Shown: in pieces, positions 32,222 to 41,220 of the stretch | Layout of the letters: every line of letters begins with the position of its first letter | Numbering within the stretch: the stretch's first letter is position 1 | Origin: Nitrospirota bacterium | GTDB lineage: Bacteria; Nitrospinota_A; UBA7883; JACRGQ01 | DNA: 60,823 nt | Reading direction: 5' to 3' | Assembly (NCBI GenBank): GCA_024275955.1 | Contig: JAJRYD010000037.1 | Span: forward strand, 1 to 60,823 | The notes under the pieces: generated by a model | What the model saw: only the letters and a program-made list of their open reading frames with translations | What the model was told of the DNA's origin: nothing | Database searches by the model: none | Position numbers and translations under genes: made by a program

Positions 32222-33724
32222 ATGGCAGATTTAAGCAATAAAAAAAGAATGGCTCTCCCTATGCAGGAGATGCCGCTTCATCCTGGCGAAGAGAGAGTTA
32301 AAAACTTTGAAGAAGTGCCGATAGGCTACAGCGACGAGATGGCCAAGCAGGAGGCGCTTCGCTGTATACAATGCACAAAACCTGGATGTATTCCTGGGTG
32401 TCCCGTCGGTATAGACATACCGGCTTTCATTCAGCTTATCGAAGATGGCGACTTTGGAGGCGCGGTAAAGAAGATAAGGGAAACCAACTTCCTGCCGGCT
32501 ATATGCGGCCGTGTATGCCCGCAAGACAAACAGTGCCAACTCGACTGTGTCGTAGGAAAAAAGAATAAACCTGTCGAAATAGGAAGCCTGGAAAGATTCG
32601 TATCCGACTACGAGAGAGACAACGGCGGGCCGGTACTGCCGGACATCGACCCAGATACCGGCAAAAAAGTAGCTATTATCGGCACTGGGCCGGCTGGGCT
32701 TACCGCCGCTTACGAACTCCGCAAGAAGGGACATGCCGTTACCTGCTTTGAGGCGTTTCATCGGCCTGGCGGGGTGCTTGTTTACGGAATACCCCGTTTT
32801 AGACTTCCGCTAGATATTATTGACGCCGATGTAGCGTTCCTCGAGGAGATGGGCGTGGAATTTGTTTACAACATGATTATCGGCAAGGTGCTTACGCTTG
32901 ACGATCTTCTTAAAAAAGAAGGCTTTGACGCGCTGTTCATCGGCACGGGGGCCGGCTTGCCGAAAATGCTCGGCATACCGGGCGAAAACGCTAACGGCGT
33001 TTACTCCGCTAACGAATACCTTACACGCATATACCTGATGAACGCTGATAAGTTCCCCACCTACACCACACCTTTGGTGCAGGGCAACAAAGTAGCTGTT
33101 GTAGGCGCCGGTAACACAGCTATGGATGTTATGCGGACAGCCAAAAGGCTAGGAGCGGATGTTACATGTTATTACCGCAGAGCGAGAGAGCAGGCTCCGG
33201 CAAGAACCGAAGAACTGCATCACGCGGAAGATGAGTTCATCAACTGGAAATTTCTCTCAAACCCTGTCGAAATAATGTACGACGAGAACAACAAGGTTAC
33301 CGCCATCAAGTGTGAGAAGATGAGGCTGGGCGAGCCAGACAGCTCCGGCAGGCAAAAACCTGTCGGCACCGGCGAAACTTTCATTGATGAAATAGACACT
33401 CTGATTTTCTCTCTTGGCTGTAATGTAAACCCGATTATCCCATCGACCGACAAAAAAGTTACCACCAATAAATGGGGCATCGTGATGGTTGACGAAAAGA
33501 ACTACATGACCAATAAGCCGGGAGTTTTTGCCGGCGGCGATGCCGTTACCGGCGGTTCAACGGTTATTCTTGCTATGGGACAGGCAAAAGTGGCGGCAGA
33601 GAACATGAACAAGTACCTTAAAGGCGAAATCAAATGGGGCGAGGCTAATGTGCCTGACAACCCAAATTGGCCCGGTATCGTTTGGGATAAGCCAAAGCCA
33701 AAGAAAGCGGCAACCCAGAAGTAG
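32222..33724 (+). CDS. nfnB: NfnB / glutamate synthase small-subunit-like oxidoreductase
   Basis: A 500-residue protein. N-terminal iron-sulfur part with CIQCTKPGCIPGCPVG and CGRVCPQDKQCQLDC ([4Fe-4S] sites), then the FAD motif IIGTGPAGLTAAYELRKKG and an NADP motif VAVVGAGNTAMDVMRTAKRLG. ATG 32222 follows GGGGAGA and gives the expected N-terminus; the frame is open for 18 codons further upstream, overlapping nfnA. With NfnA it forms the NADH-dependent ferredoxin:NADP oxidoreductase found in anaerobes. A GltD role in glutamate synthesis is less likely without the large subunit. Confidence 0.87.
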   Translation: MADLSNKKRMALPMQEMPLHPGEERVKNFEEVPIGYSDEMAKQEALRCIQCTKPGCIPGCPVGIDIPAFIQLIEDGDFGGAVKKIRETNFLPAICGRVCPQDKQCQLDCVVGKKNKPVEIGSLERFVSDYERDNGGPVLPDIDPDTGKKVAIIGTGPAGLTAAYELRKKGHAVTCFEAFHRPGGVLVYGIPRFRLPLDIIDADVAFLEEMGVEFVYNMIIGKVLTLDDLLKKEGFDALFIGTGAGLPKMLGIPGENANGVYSANEYLTRIYLMNADKFPTYTTPLVQGNKVAVVGAGNTAMDVMRTAKRLGADVTCYYRRAREQAPARTEELHHAEDEFINWKFLSNPVEIMYDENNKVTAIKCEKMRLGEPDSSGRQKPVGTGETFIDEIDTLIFSLGCNVNPIIPSTDKKVTTNKWGIVMVDEKNYMTNKPGVFAGGDAVTGGSTVILAMGQAKVAAENMNKYLKGEIKWGEANVPDNPNWPGIVWDKPKPKKAATQK

Positions 33725-33747
33725 TTTTCACTTTTTTAAATTCCTTT

Positions 33748-33783
33748 AAAGGGGCGGTTGGTAAAACAGCCGCCCCTTTTTTA
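33748..33783 (+). terminator. Strong rho-independent terminator of nfnAB
   Basis: A 10-bp stem (GGGGCGGTTG/CAGCCGCCCC, one G-T pair) with a 6-base loop and a following run of six T, 24 bp after the nfnB stop. The stem is flanked by A and T runs. Confidence 0.9.
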
Positions 33784-33983
33784 CCAGCGAGCCGCGCAGT
33801 CCTCGCAGGCTAGCCACACAACGGCGTGGAGGCCGTGGCACAGCCACGCGGTAGTCGCCACGCGGAAAACGAGCGTAAGCGAGTTTCTGCGAGCCTTCCA
33901 GCCCCTCTTTCAATAAACGGCTTGAGCTAAAACAAACTCTCTAGTGGCGCAGGCGGCTATCGCCTGTGGTCTTGTCCCGATAG
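33784..33983. other. G+C-rich intergenic stretch with hairpins
   Basis: This stretch contains overlapping inverted repeats such as GTGGCACAGCCAC and CGCCACGCGG, plus the imperfect pair CGAGCGTAAGCGAG. It is remnant or regulatory sequence just upstream of the decayed lipoprotein gene. Confidence 0.4.
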
Positions 33984-34959
33984 GAACAACCTCCCTCTGG
34001 CTGTGGAGGTGGGAGTAGTTCCGGCTCTACGATGACAACCACTTCTGATACTACCGCCCCCACAACGACAGCCAGCCCAGCCGGCGGTACATACAGCAGT
34101 TCCCAAACAGTTACCCTTACTGCTAGTGAAACGGCGACAATTTACTACACGACAGACGGCACTACTCCTATCAACAGCTTCAACGGTTTATTCCAGTGCA
34201 ATCAGCATTACAGCCGATACCACTCTTAAATACTTTGCGGTAGATAGCGCTGGCAATAGCGAAAGTGTAAAAACCGAGACTTACATTATGGGGCTGTTTC
34301 CAAAAGAGTTTTTTGAGCATTTTAAGGGAAAGTTTATTTTCTAACTTCTTTAAAATAGAACCGTTAGAGATTGGCAATTTGTAGCAAAACCAAGATTGTC
34401 TTATTCGGCAACAGCCCCATTATAGAGAGAAAAGTTCCCGATACAGGTCAGACAACTTCTTACACAGCAACATTCGGCGAGGATAACGACTACACTATCA
34501 ACCCGCCCTCCTATACAGATAATGGCGATGGAACTATCACCGACAATGTAACCTGCCTTATCTGGCAGAAATGCAGACCAACGATGCCTCCTGTAGCGGT
34601 ACAGCGACCACCCACAACTGGTACGAGGCTGTAGGTACGACAGATGCAACTATAACGCAGGGGGTGCGACAAATGTTTGCGGTAATCTGTCGCTTGCCGG
34701 CAATACAGATTGGAGACTGCCAAAACCGTTTGAACTTATGCTAATTGCCGATTCTAGAACATTTAACCCTGCGATAAACTCTACCTATTTCCCTAGTACC
34801 GTTTCGTCGATCTATTGGTCGGCTACTATCGGCATTAACGATTCTCCCACTGCGTGGCACGTGAATTTCTCCGATGGTTATATGCTTTTCGACTCTGGTC
34901 ATTTCATCAACTATAAGGCATTCTCCTACTATGTCCGGTGCGTTCGTCTCGGACAGTGA
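33984..34959 (+). pseudogene. Decayed lipoprotein with chitobiase-like and DUF1566 domains
   Basis: Joining three frames gives a recognisable protein. A lipoprotein-like SGCGGGSSSGS stretch lies at 33996, with the signal peptide lost behind an in-frame stop at 33981. Next is a chitobiase/CHB_HEX_C-type domain (TTAPTTTASPAGGTYSSSQTVTL; IYYTTDGTTP) with a frameshift near 34165 before TVYSSAISITADTTLKYFAVD. Last is a DUF1566 domain (YTATFGEDNDYTINPP; GTITDNVTCLIWQ), frameshifted near 34569 and 34650 and ending at 34959 with YVRCVRLGQ. A 129-bp repeat element (34290-34418) sits between the domains. Such proteins are secreted, often surface-bound; this copy is non-functional. Confidence 0.85.
34290..34418 (+). 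mobile_element. 130-bp inverted-repeat element, copy C (inside the pseudogene)
   Basis: A 129-bp element from GGGGCTGTT to AACAGCCCC, flanked by the perfect 5-bp repeat ATTAT (34285-34289 and 34419-34423). It lies between the chitobiase-like and DUF1566 parts of the decayed gene, so it shows insertion into coding sequence. Confidence 0.9.
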
Positions 34960-35196
34960 GTCGGTTATTTGGTAATTTGGTTCTTCAACTTTTTCCCTCC
35001 CCTTGCGGTAGCTAAAAGGGGGGGGGTGATTCGCAGTGATGGAGGGATTCAGCAATTAGACATCTAACCCTTCCTTCCAGTACTCATTTTTAACTCCGCT
35101 TGGCCTTTGGTCCAATGCTCGGAGAAACTTCGCATCGATTGAAATATAAATGATGTTTGTTTTGTCCGTCACGGGAAGCCAGTTCTGCACTGCGAG

Positions 35197-35847
35197 CTAC
35201 TTAGCTGGCGACGGATTCAGAGAAGCGGCAACAGCTTTTTCTATATAAAGCTGTAAAAGTTCTACTATGCTCTCTTCATCCCACTTCTGCGGGCCTACCA
35301 CATGATGAAAGATGATTCCGTCCGGCCCTATGATCATAGTTTCCGGAAAGCCGGTAATCATATACCTCTCAGAAATACCGCCCGGCTTGAAAGGCTGGCC
35401 TTGCTTTTCAGGGTCTATAAGAATTGGGAAAGTAAGCTTAAATTCGGCTACGAACGGCTGGACGATGGAGGCGCCTTCTTCATCCACGCTTACCGCCAGC
35501 ATTTCGAAATGTGGCCCTTTAAGCTTTTGATAAAGCCTCTCCATAGACGGCATCTCATCGCGACATGGAGGACACCATGTAGCCCAAAAATTGAGGAACA
35601 CCACCTTGCCGCGATAGTCGGAAAGTTTTACATTTCTCCCTTCGAGGTTTGGTACCTCGAAGTCCGGCGCGTCTCTGTTTTGCATCGGGCCGGCCTTTGC
35701 CGTCTGCTCGCTCTGCTTCTTTAGCTCCGGCCGTGTTTCTATATCTATAATGGTGTTAAGAAACATGCCGACAAGAAGGAGGCTGAAAAAAGCGAACGGG
35801 TAAAACGCCTTTACTCTTTCTTCCTTAAGAAGAAGTTCAGTTTGCAT
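35197..35847 (-). CDS. Membrane-anchored TlpA/ResA-type thiol-disulfide oxidoreductase
   Basis: A 216-residue protein with an N-terminal membrane anchor (VKAFYPFAFFSLLLVGMFL) and a periplasmic thioredoxin domain starting near 70, with active site WATWCPPCRDEM, an insert (PFKPGGISERYMITGFPET) with the cis-Pro segment, and GPDGIIFHHVVGP. Relatives reduce apocytochrome c thiols or other periplasmic disulfides. The haem-c proteins in this window make cytochrome maturation a plausible role. ATG 35847 lies inside the last codons of the PCYCGC-type gene, so the two are co-translated. Confidence 0.85.
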   Translation of the reverse strand: MQTELLLKEERVKAFYPFAFFSLLLVGMFLNTIIDIETRPELKKQSEQTAKAGPMQNRDAPDFEVPNLEGRNVKLSDYRGKVVFLNFWATWCPPCRDEMPSMERLYQKLKGPHFEMLAVSVDEEGASIVQPFVAEFKLTFPILIDPEKQGQPFKPGGISERYMITGFPETMIIGPDGIIFHHVVGPQKWDEESIVELLQLYIEKAVAASLNPSPAK

Positions 35848-36331
35848 ATCTGGCATCTACCGCCGCTCTTATCTCTTTGTCCGTTTTCCCCTGCCCGTTC
35901 ATTTCATGCGCCATTATCCCTTCGTCGAGGCAGGTTTTGCACATCGACGCATGATTATCGGCAAAACAGCTAAGGAGGCTTTTATGTTTGAACCTCGGGT
36001 TCTCCTTGCACCTGCAGTAGCAGTAAAGCGAATCAAACGTTTTGGGGATTTCGGAAGCCCAGCGGTAAACACGGCCTACATAAGCGTCAAAATAATCTGG
36101 AGAAAGGATAGGGCCTGTCTCTAAAAGGTCGTCACGGCCGGTAGGTATAACCTTTACACCGTCCACCACCACAGTATTCGACGCGACCCTTTGCTCCACA
36201 GCTGTACTGTCGCCAGCACCGCCGCCGGAGGTAAACAAAAATCCTGCCATCCCTGCCAGCAGGAGAACCGCGACCGTTATTAAAATCGTTGTTTGGTTAG
36301 ACTCTTTTTTGCCTTTATTCTTTTTTGCCAT
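35837..36331 (-). CDS. PCYCGC-type cysteine-rich anchored protein
   Basis: A 164-residue protein with a single N-terminal transmembrane anchor (TILITVAVLLLAGMAGFLF) and a C-terminal cysteine cluster, YCYCRC followed by HKSLLSCFADNHASMCKTCLDE. The arrangement matches the PCYCGC family (PF13798 by memory), a probable metal or copper-handling or redox protein on the outer face of the membrane. It overlaps the thioredoxin-like gene by 11 bp, which suggests a shared periplasmic thiol or metal function. The exact reaction is unknown. Confidence 0.7.
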   Translation of the reverse strand: MAKKNKGKKESNQTTILITVAVLLLAGMAGFLFTSGGGAGDSTAVEQRVASNTVVVDGVKVIPTGRDDLLETGPILSPDYFDAYVGRVYRWASEIPKTFDSLYCYCRCKENPRFKHKSLLSCFADNHASMCKTCLDEGIMAHEMNGQGKTDKEIRAAVDARYAN

Positions 36332-36416
36332 TTAAAGCCTCTAAAATATGTTTTATCGAAGAAAGTCTCTTTAAATATAAGAAGCCGACAGTGTAGCATA
36401 GTTCCGGTATTTATAC

Positions 36417-37589
36417 CTACCGCGCCTGTCTAAACTCTTCCCGCACCTTTTTAACGCTTTCTCGGCTGTCAAAAAGGTCTATTACCGTAGCGGCCATCGC
36501 CGTTGCCGCTTTTAGCATATTATCAGTCCCTTTTTTGGATGTTACCGCCTTTAAAAACCCGCGCGAGTGGTTCACCGTTTTTCTGTCGCCGACAGCAAAC
36601 TCCGGGTGGAGAGCCGGAACAACCTGCCCCAAATTGCCGATATCCGACGACCCTATCTCCTCTGTCTCGCCAAGCCTGTCTTCTTTGAGTCCGGCGCTTT
36701 TAAGATTTTTTGCGAAAATTTTTCCAAGCGTTCTGTTTGGTTCGAACGGTAGATATACAAGCCGGTTCTTTACTGTTTTGAGCCTGCATCCTGTAGACTT
36801 TGCCGCTCCATGCGCACATTCCATAAGTTTTTTAGAAACCAGCTCAAAGTCCGGCATCGTCAATCCCCGCGCCATAAATTTTGCCGAGGCATATTCGGGG
36901 ATTATGTTCGGGGCATCGCCTCCGTGTGTAACTATTCCATGCACTCGCGAAAAGTTCGGCATCTGTTGGCGCATAGCGTTTACCGAGTTAAAAAGGCTCA
37001 GCACCGCGTCGAGCGCGTTTATCCCAAGCTCTGGGTGCGCCGCCGCGTGCGAAGCTTTGCCGTAGTAATGGAACTCCACCTCCATGATAGCAAGCATCCT
37101 AGCTACCACTCTTGTTTTATTGGAAGGATGCACCATCATCGCGGCATCGACACCATCAAACCAGCCGTCCCTTATCATAAGCATCTTGCCGCCGCCGCCC
37201 TCTTCGGCAGGCGTTCCTATAATTTTAAGCATGCCGCACTCTTTGCCTAAAAGGTTTTTAACCGCCAAGCCAGCGCCGTAAGCGGCGGCGGCTATAAGAT
37301 TGTGCCCGCAGGCGTGTCCTATTTCCGGAAGCGCGTCGTACTCCGCTATTATCGCTATGGTAGGTTTTTTAAACCTGCCTTTCCAGCTAGCCTCGAAAGC
37401 GGTCTTTAGCTTTGCCTTTCCCCGTTTAACAGAAAAACCTTCCTTTCGCAGTTCCGCTATCATCAGGCTGGAGGAAAACTTTTCCTCGTAGTTAAGCTCG
37501 GGGTTGTCAAAAATTTTGCCGCTTATTCCAAGTATGGATAGAGAAAGTTTTTTGATTTCCGCTTCAATTTTCCTAAAGCTTGGCTTCAT
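36417..37589 (-). CDS. M20-family amidohydrolase
   Basis: A 390-residue protein of the M20/amidohydrolase group (aminoacylase or AbgB-like). The metal region shows AIIAEYDALPEIGHACGHN at about 75-95, then TPAEEGGGGKMLM, MVHPSNKTRVV and a dimerisation lid (YYGKASHAAAHPELGINALDAV). It probably hydrolyses an N-acyl amino acid or a similar amide; a peptidoglycan-recycling role is possible. It overlaps the end of the HPr-domain gene by 4 bp and is downstream of it in the same minus-strand unit. Confidence 0.82.
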   Translation of the reverse strand: MKPSFRKIEAEIKKLSLSILGISGKIFDNPELNYEEKFSSSLMIAELRKEGFSVKRGKAKLKTAFEASWKGRFKKPTIAIIAEYDALPEIGHACGHNLIAAAAYGAGLAVKNLLGKECGMLKIIGTPAEEGGGGKMLMIRDGWFDGVDAAMMVHPSNKTRVVARMLAIMEVEFHYYGKASHAAAHPELGINALDAVLSLFNSVNAMRQQMPNFSRVHGIVTHGGDAPNIIPEYASAKFMARGLTMPDFELVSKKLMECAHGAAKSTGCRLKTVKNRLVYLPFEPNRTLGKIFAKNLKSAGLKEDRLGETEEIGSSDIGNLGQVVPALHPEFAVGDRKTVNHSRGFLKAVTSKKGTDNMLKAATAMAATVIDLFDSRESVKKVREEFRQAR

Positions 37590-38977
37590 GTCATTATGTT
37601 CCTTGCTACCCGTATGTAGTTAAGCTCTTTGGGGATATTCTCATCTTCGCAGTAGTTGCTTTCGGCTAGTATTTTTAAATCAGCCAGAGTTCTCTCGTCG
37701 CCTTCGAATATTACAGTTTCCAGCTCTTCGTCGGCCGCCAGCCCGCCTGCTTCAAGCAGGTCAAGCACCGACCTCGCGTCGAACTTCCTTTTGCCAAGAA
37801 ACATGAAAACATCGGTGCCATGTTCTTCTACCACCAGCGTTACATAATAGGCAGGGCGGGCATGGAAACCGGCTGGTTTTGGGATAGGAAGCTCAATTTC
37901 GCTTTTGCGCACGAACATGGTCATTATCTTTTCCGCGATAGGCTTATGCTCCATTACAAACATATGGGCATAGTAAAAGGCGAAATGTGAAAGAAGTTTT
38001 AGAACCTCGTTTTTATTTACTATCTGCGCTATTCTGTTTCGGCTTTCATCCACCTGTATCTCATTCTCATGCCGTTCGTAGAAATGTATAATCCACCTAG
38101 CCATTTCTAGAAGATGCATCGGTACCGCTATCCCTGCCCTCAGCTTGGCCAGCTCGGGGGTGATTCTCTCAAAATATGTCTGCCGGACATGAGTGTCGTA
38201 TTCCGACTGTATGCTGTGAAGAGTATTCTCAAGAACCTTCACCTTGGTCTCGTTTAAACGCGAAGGTATCATCTTTGCCAGCTCTTCCGGCTCCGGCCTA
38301 TTGCCGTATTTTTCCCGATGTATATTTACCGCCATTTTTCTGTAGGTTTCGGCAATGCGCATAATGCGTGATTCGGATGTTTTGTACTCCTCAAGCATTA
38401 TGTCGTTCGGCAGTTTGTAAGCCTTGCTGTCATCTTGAGATCTGTACGGCGCTACATCTATCTCCCCGATGTCGCACCCGTTACGAGAAAGCTCTTCCAG
38501 TGCTTCTTTAATCAGGTTTCTTTGTATCTTATTTATAAACTCGATAACCTCTTTGGCATGATCGAGAAAATCGTGTAGCGAGTCGTCCTCTTCGGTGTAG
38601 AAATAGTCGCCATACCTGTTGAGTATGTGGCTAAGCTCGAAAGCGGCAACGGCGAAGTTCCTTATGCTCGCTATCAACTCGGTAAAGTAGTACCATTTTT
38701 TGTTGAGCCTTGCGCCATAGTCGTCCAAAAAGGACTGAAGCTTTTCCGCCTCGTTAGTTATGTTAAAAAAAAAGCGGGTAGAGACCTTAACCTTTTCGTC
38801 AAGAACGATGCCGGCAACCTCGAAAAACGGGCGAGCGTTGTCCTTTAAAGGTTCTATAAATTCCTGCTCGGCTATTACCTTGTGAAGGGAGTGCCTCGGC
38901 AGGGGGCTGATGCTTTCCATTGAATCATTCCCTTTTTTATCTGGAGTAGTTTCTATTTCCTCTTTCATCAGCCCCAA
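37586..38977 (-). CDS. HPr-like domain protein with a large N-terminal helical region
   Basis: A 463-residue protein. Residues 370-463 form an HPr-like domain with the phosphorylatable histidine in GFHARPAYYVTLVV (His372) and the regulatory stretch DARSVLDLLEAGG. The 369 preceding residues are mostly helical and rich in charged residues, with no family I can name. HPr normally relays phosphate in the PTS; no EI, EII or HPr kinase is in the window. Fusion to a large helical module suggests a regulatory, non-transport role. It overlaps the downstream M20 gene by 4 bp. Confidence 0.72.
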   Translation of the reverse strand: MGLMKEEIETTPDKKGNDSMESISPLPRHSLHKVIAEQEFIEPLKDNARPFFEVAGIVLDEKVKVSTRFFFNITNEAEKLQSFLDDYGARLNKKWYYFTELIASIRNFAVAAFELSHILNRYGDYFYTEEDDSLHDFLDHAKEVIEFINKIQRNLIKEALEELSRNGCDIGEIDVAPYRSQDDSKAYKLPNDIMLEEYKTSESRIMRIAETYRKMAVNIHREKYGNRPEPEELAKMIPSRLNETKVKVLENTLHSIQSEYDTHVRQTYFERITPELAKLRAGIAVPMHLLEMARWIIHFYERHENEIQVDESRNRIAQIVNKNEVLKLLSHFAFYYAHMFVMEHKPIAEKIMTMFVRKSEIELPIPKPAGFHARPAYYVTLVVEEHGTDVFMFLGKRKFDARSVLDLLEAGGLAADEELETVIFEGDERTLADLKILAESNYCEDENIPKELNYIRVARNIMT

Positions 38978-39288
38978 TTCTAAACCTTTATCGCAAAAAA
39001 TTCTAGATTTACCAATAACGCTCTAGCTTGCCAAGCATTGCTCAATAGGGCAAAAGGCTATTTTCATAACAGTTTAGGTGGTTTTTAATTCAAAATCTTG
39101 GCAACAAACCTAAAAAACAGGAGCAGATAAATGGTTTTGAAAATTTCATCCCGCTTGGTAGAATCATGGCAGACAGTGATAGACAAAATAAGATTAGACG
39201 CGAGACTTCACAGCGGCCGCTTCTGATTCTTAAGTCCCGTAAAAAAACACCACAGAATAAAAGGAAAAACGGGGGGAGGAGGAGGCTT
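38978..39288. other. Divergent promoter region of the HPr and chemoreceptor genes
   Basis: No gene is visible in this A+T-rich stretch. A strong purine-rich ribosome site (GGGGGGAGGAGGAGG, 39271-39285) precedes the chemoreceptor. The stretch TTGGCAACAAACC near 39099 resembles one end of the 130-bp elements but lacks the other end. Confidence 0.4.
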
Positions 39289-40735
39289 ATGAATTGGATG
39301 GTTCACAGACAAAAGCCTCGGGGCGAAGCTTCTGATAACCATCGCTTCCATTCTTACCGCCATATCTATCGCGAATCTTTACTGGGGCCACCGGCAGTCG
39401 GAAAAGCTCGTTTTGGAAAGGGCGCAGGAACTATCCAATACGGTAAGTAATCTTATTTTGAGTTCGCTGAATTTTATGATGGTTCAAGGCACCATCTCCG
39501 AACGTAAAATGTACCTGAACGAAATTCAAAAGCTTCACGGCCTTAACGAGGTGAGGGTCATTCGTAGCGAAAGCGTCGACAAGCAATACGGTGGAGGGCT
39601 TAAAGAGGAAAAGCCGAAAGACGAACTCGATAGGGATGTTTTGAGAACCTCCAAACCTATTTTTAGAATTGAAATCAATAACGGCAAAAAGAACTTCCGC
39701 GCCGTCATTCCGTTCCTGATGGAAAAACCGAAAGAAGGAGACGAAAGCGCGATTAACTGCTTTGATTGCCACGAAGGAAAGGAAGGCGAAGCTATAGGGG
39801 CATTAAGCATCCTTGTACCCCTAGAGAAAGCCGAAAAAGCTATAAACGATAACCGCGACGTGATGGGTATCTTCTACCTCATTGAACTGCTGACAATACT
39901 CTCCATTTTCTTCTGGGTGATAAGGAGCAAGGTAATGACCGTGCTTCAGGGAATATCAGAGAGGCTTCACGGCACGTCCGGCGAAGTGAGCGACATATCA
40001 TCCTCTATGGTCGGTTCCAGCACCATTATATCCGAAGGCGCGGCACGTCAAGCGGCATCAATCGAAGAAATTTCCGCCACACTTGAAGAACTCGCTCTAG
40101 GCGGGCAGAGAAACGTGGAAGGAGCGAACGAAGCTAACTCTCATATGCGCGAATCAATGGGCCAGCTGAATAAAAGCACTGATGAAATGCATGCCGTTAA
40201 AACCTCGATGGACTCGATCGTAGCTTCGTCAAAGGAGATATCTAAAATCATCAAGATAATAGAAGAGATAGCTTTTCAAACAAACCTTTTGGCGCTTAAC
40301 GCCGCTGTAGAAGCGGCGCGAGCCGGTGAAGCTGGAAAAGGTTTTTCCGTAGTAGCCGAAGAGGTTCGCAACCTCGCTCAGCGCTCCGCTTCTGCCGCGA
40401 AAGATACGACGATACTGGTGGAAAATGCGGTCCAAAAAGCGAACGAAGGCGCGTCGATTGTGGTACGCGCATCGGAATCTCTTGACGGCGTGCTAGAGAG
40501 CGCAGGGGAGACCGAATCAATAATAAAAGAAATCGTAAAAACCTCCGAAAACGACAGGGATATGATAATGCAGACAAAAAGCTCCGTTGGAGACATAGAC
40601 ACTGTAACGCAAGAAAACGTGCTAAAAGCCGAGCAGGCCGCTGGGCATTCAAAAAACCTAGACCTCCGCACGGAAGACCTAGTGAGGATAACCAAAGAGC
40701 TGAACGATATAATAAACGGCCTAAACAACGACTAA
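39289..40735 (+). CDS. Chemoreceptor with periplasmic haem-c motif, apparent frameshift at the start
   Basis: A methyl-accepting chemotaxis protein. An N-terminal membrane span ([20 protein letters not shown]), a periplasmic domain of about 120 residues with the haem-c motif CFDCH (INCFDCHEG), a second membrane span ([20 protein letters not shown]), then the cytoplasmic signalling domain with the conserved hairpin tip [40 protein letters not shown] 39289 has an excellent ribosome site but leads into the wrong frame after three codons; an extra four bases (39298-39301) separate MNW from [11 protein letters not shown], which is in the receptor frame from 39293. The gene may be broken, or start at ATT 39293. 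Geobacter has receptors of this kind. Confidence 0.8.
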
Positions 40736-41220
40736 ACCGTTCCGCCGCATCTTCCGTAATTGAAAACCTCGCTTGCGAAAAATGTTCACCTTGCTTGAGA
40801 AAAGTTGACACCCCCTCCCTGTAATGCCAAATTGCCGCAATTTCATCGTTTTAAGGGCTTAGTTTGCCGTGCCGTTGGCCGAATGCGGCTCCATATGTCG
40901 CCGGACAGCCCTTTTCTGTGCTGTTGTGCCACGGTTTATCTGTCTTTTAAAGCCCGTTTAAACGGTTAGTGGGGCTGTTGCCGAATAAGACAAATTTGAT
41001 TTTGTTTAATAATAGTCGCTCGCTAAAGGCTTTATTTTAAGAAGTTAGAAAATGAACTTCCCCTTAAAATGCTCAAAAAACTCTTTTGGCAACAGTCCCT
41101 TTAGGTGTAAGGCTTTTTATTCGATTACCTAACCAGCATTTGTTAAGAAAGCTACGCCTTTCGTGCCAGACGAAATAAAGCCTATCTATCAACGAAAGTA
41201 ACTATTAAGACGCAAAAGGC
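40736..41220. other. Long intergenic region with a repeat element
   Basis: No gene visible. Element copy D (40971-41099) occupies the middle. The flanks are A+T-rich, and no promoter can be assigned with confidence. Confidence 0.45.
40971..41099 (-). mobile_element. 130-bp inverted-repeat element, copy D
   Basis: A 129-bp element from GGGGCTGTT to AACAGTCCC, opposite in orientation to copies A-C and highly similar to them, with GAAGTT...AACTTC in the centre. The flanking five bases (TTAGT and TTTAG) do not form a perfect duplication, so the target repeat here has decayed. Confidence 0.8.

Noticed and set aside
39098-39111. Further copy of the 130-bp element
   Set aside because: Only TTGGCAACAAACC resembles one end; no second end or target duplication is visible.
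40296-40811. 171-codon minus-strand frame
   Set aside because: Antisense to the chemoreceptor signalling domain and rich in Arg, Leu and Ser, as expected for an antisense frame.
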